64,000 bases of DNA, taken from the NCBI GenBank assembly GCA_002491905.1, contig DKWV01000003.1, positions 15,505 through 79,504 of the forward strand, written 5' to 3'. Source of the DNA: Lachnospiraceae bacterium UBA7143. Lineage in GTDB: Bacteria > Bacillota > Clostridia > Lachnospirales > Lachnospiraceae. Every line of letters begins with the position of its first letter. Position 1 is the first letter of the stretch. The translations under genes and the position numbers were made by a program. Of the stretch, positions 63,955-64,000 are shown piece after piece. Under the pieces are notes generated by a model that did no database searches, was not told where the DNA came from, and saw only the letters and a program-made list of their open reading frames with translations.

Positions 63955-64000
63955 CGTTCCGTTCTCCTGTAATATAAGCTTCCTTGTTGCAGACTTTAAA

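Noticed and set aside
63955..64000. Possible gene start at the right edge
   Set aside because: Only 46 bases remain, with no open frame or signal that can be supported.

Overview
The window looks like chromosome from a moderately GC-rich Gram-positive anaerobe of the class Clostridia, most likely the family Lachnospiraceae. The grounds are strong AGGAGG-type ribosome sites, an FprA flavoprotein (O2/NO detoxification), YtaF, a SpoIID-like gene, bactofilin, a CIRCE heat-shock operator, and a cluster built from the families I recall as DUF5716 and DUF5717, which I know only from Lachnospiraceae. Most genes lie on the minus strand. No rRNA, CRISPR array or transposase was seen. One tRNA (Gly-GCC) was found.

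Layout. 1-9.3 kb: the 5' part of a giant secreted surface protein (more than 3,000 codons, C-terminus beyond the edge), with an apparent one-base frameshift at its signal peptide and an operator-like pair of direct repeats upstream. 9.5-15.0 kb: an ATPase remnant lacking its P-loop, a GH2 beta-mannosidase and a membrane diguanylate cyclase. 15.2-20.3 kb: small membrane protein, tcdA, fprA, HAD phosphatase, SDR reductase, purA. 20.4-27.7 kb: rarA, a bactofilin with a degenerate M23 protein, a P1B metal ATPase, a CDF metal transporter, purB. 27.7-34.7 kb: a four-gene minus-strand block (DUF5717 giant, Hsp70/actin-like DUF5716, TPR protein, coiled-coil membrane protein) that seems to begin with a leaderless promoter. 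34.7-36.2 kb: a cassette between 21-bp direct repeats holding a cap-deleted alpha/beta hydrolase and an eroded TetR gene. 36.2-38.9 kb: SpoIID-like protein, GNAT, HD phosphohydrolase.

39-44.7 kb is the most accessory stretch. It has a zinc macrodomain and a SirTM-type sirtuin (a protein ADP-ribosylation pair) separated by a broken ATPase gene. Next come a flavin/ferredoxin protein, a radical SAM enzyme fused in frame to a zinc-type dehydrogenase, and an unannotated 45-codon ACGX-repeat peptide, together a RiPP locus. 44.9-47.0 kb: MerR/TipAS regulator with its operator, DUF2268 protease, HxlR regulator. 47.2-58.8 kb: htpG (CIRCE plus a second dyad), PrsA-like foldase, PHP hydrolase, ilvE, hybrid histidine kinase, folA-thyA-MBL operon, ytaF. 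58.9-64 kb: calcium-type P-ATPase, greA with a small upstream gene, tRNA-Gly and a tyrosine integrase at the right edge, where an integrated element may begin.

Beyond genes, an exact 10-mer, GTTTACATAA, occurs 13 times on the two strands by my count, in several reading frames and three times in tandem behind htpG. Base composition predicts well under one. This DNA-level signal, the DUF5716/DUF5717 block and the ACGX locus are the items I would look at first.
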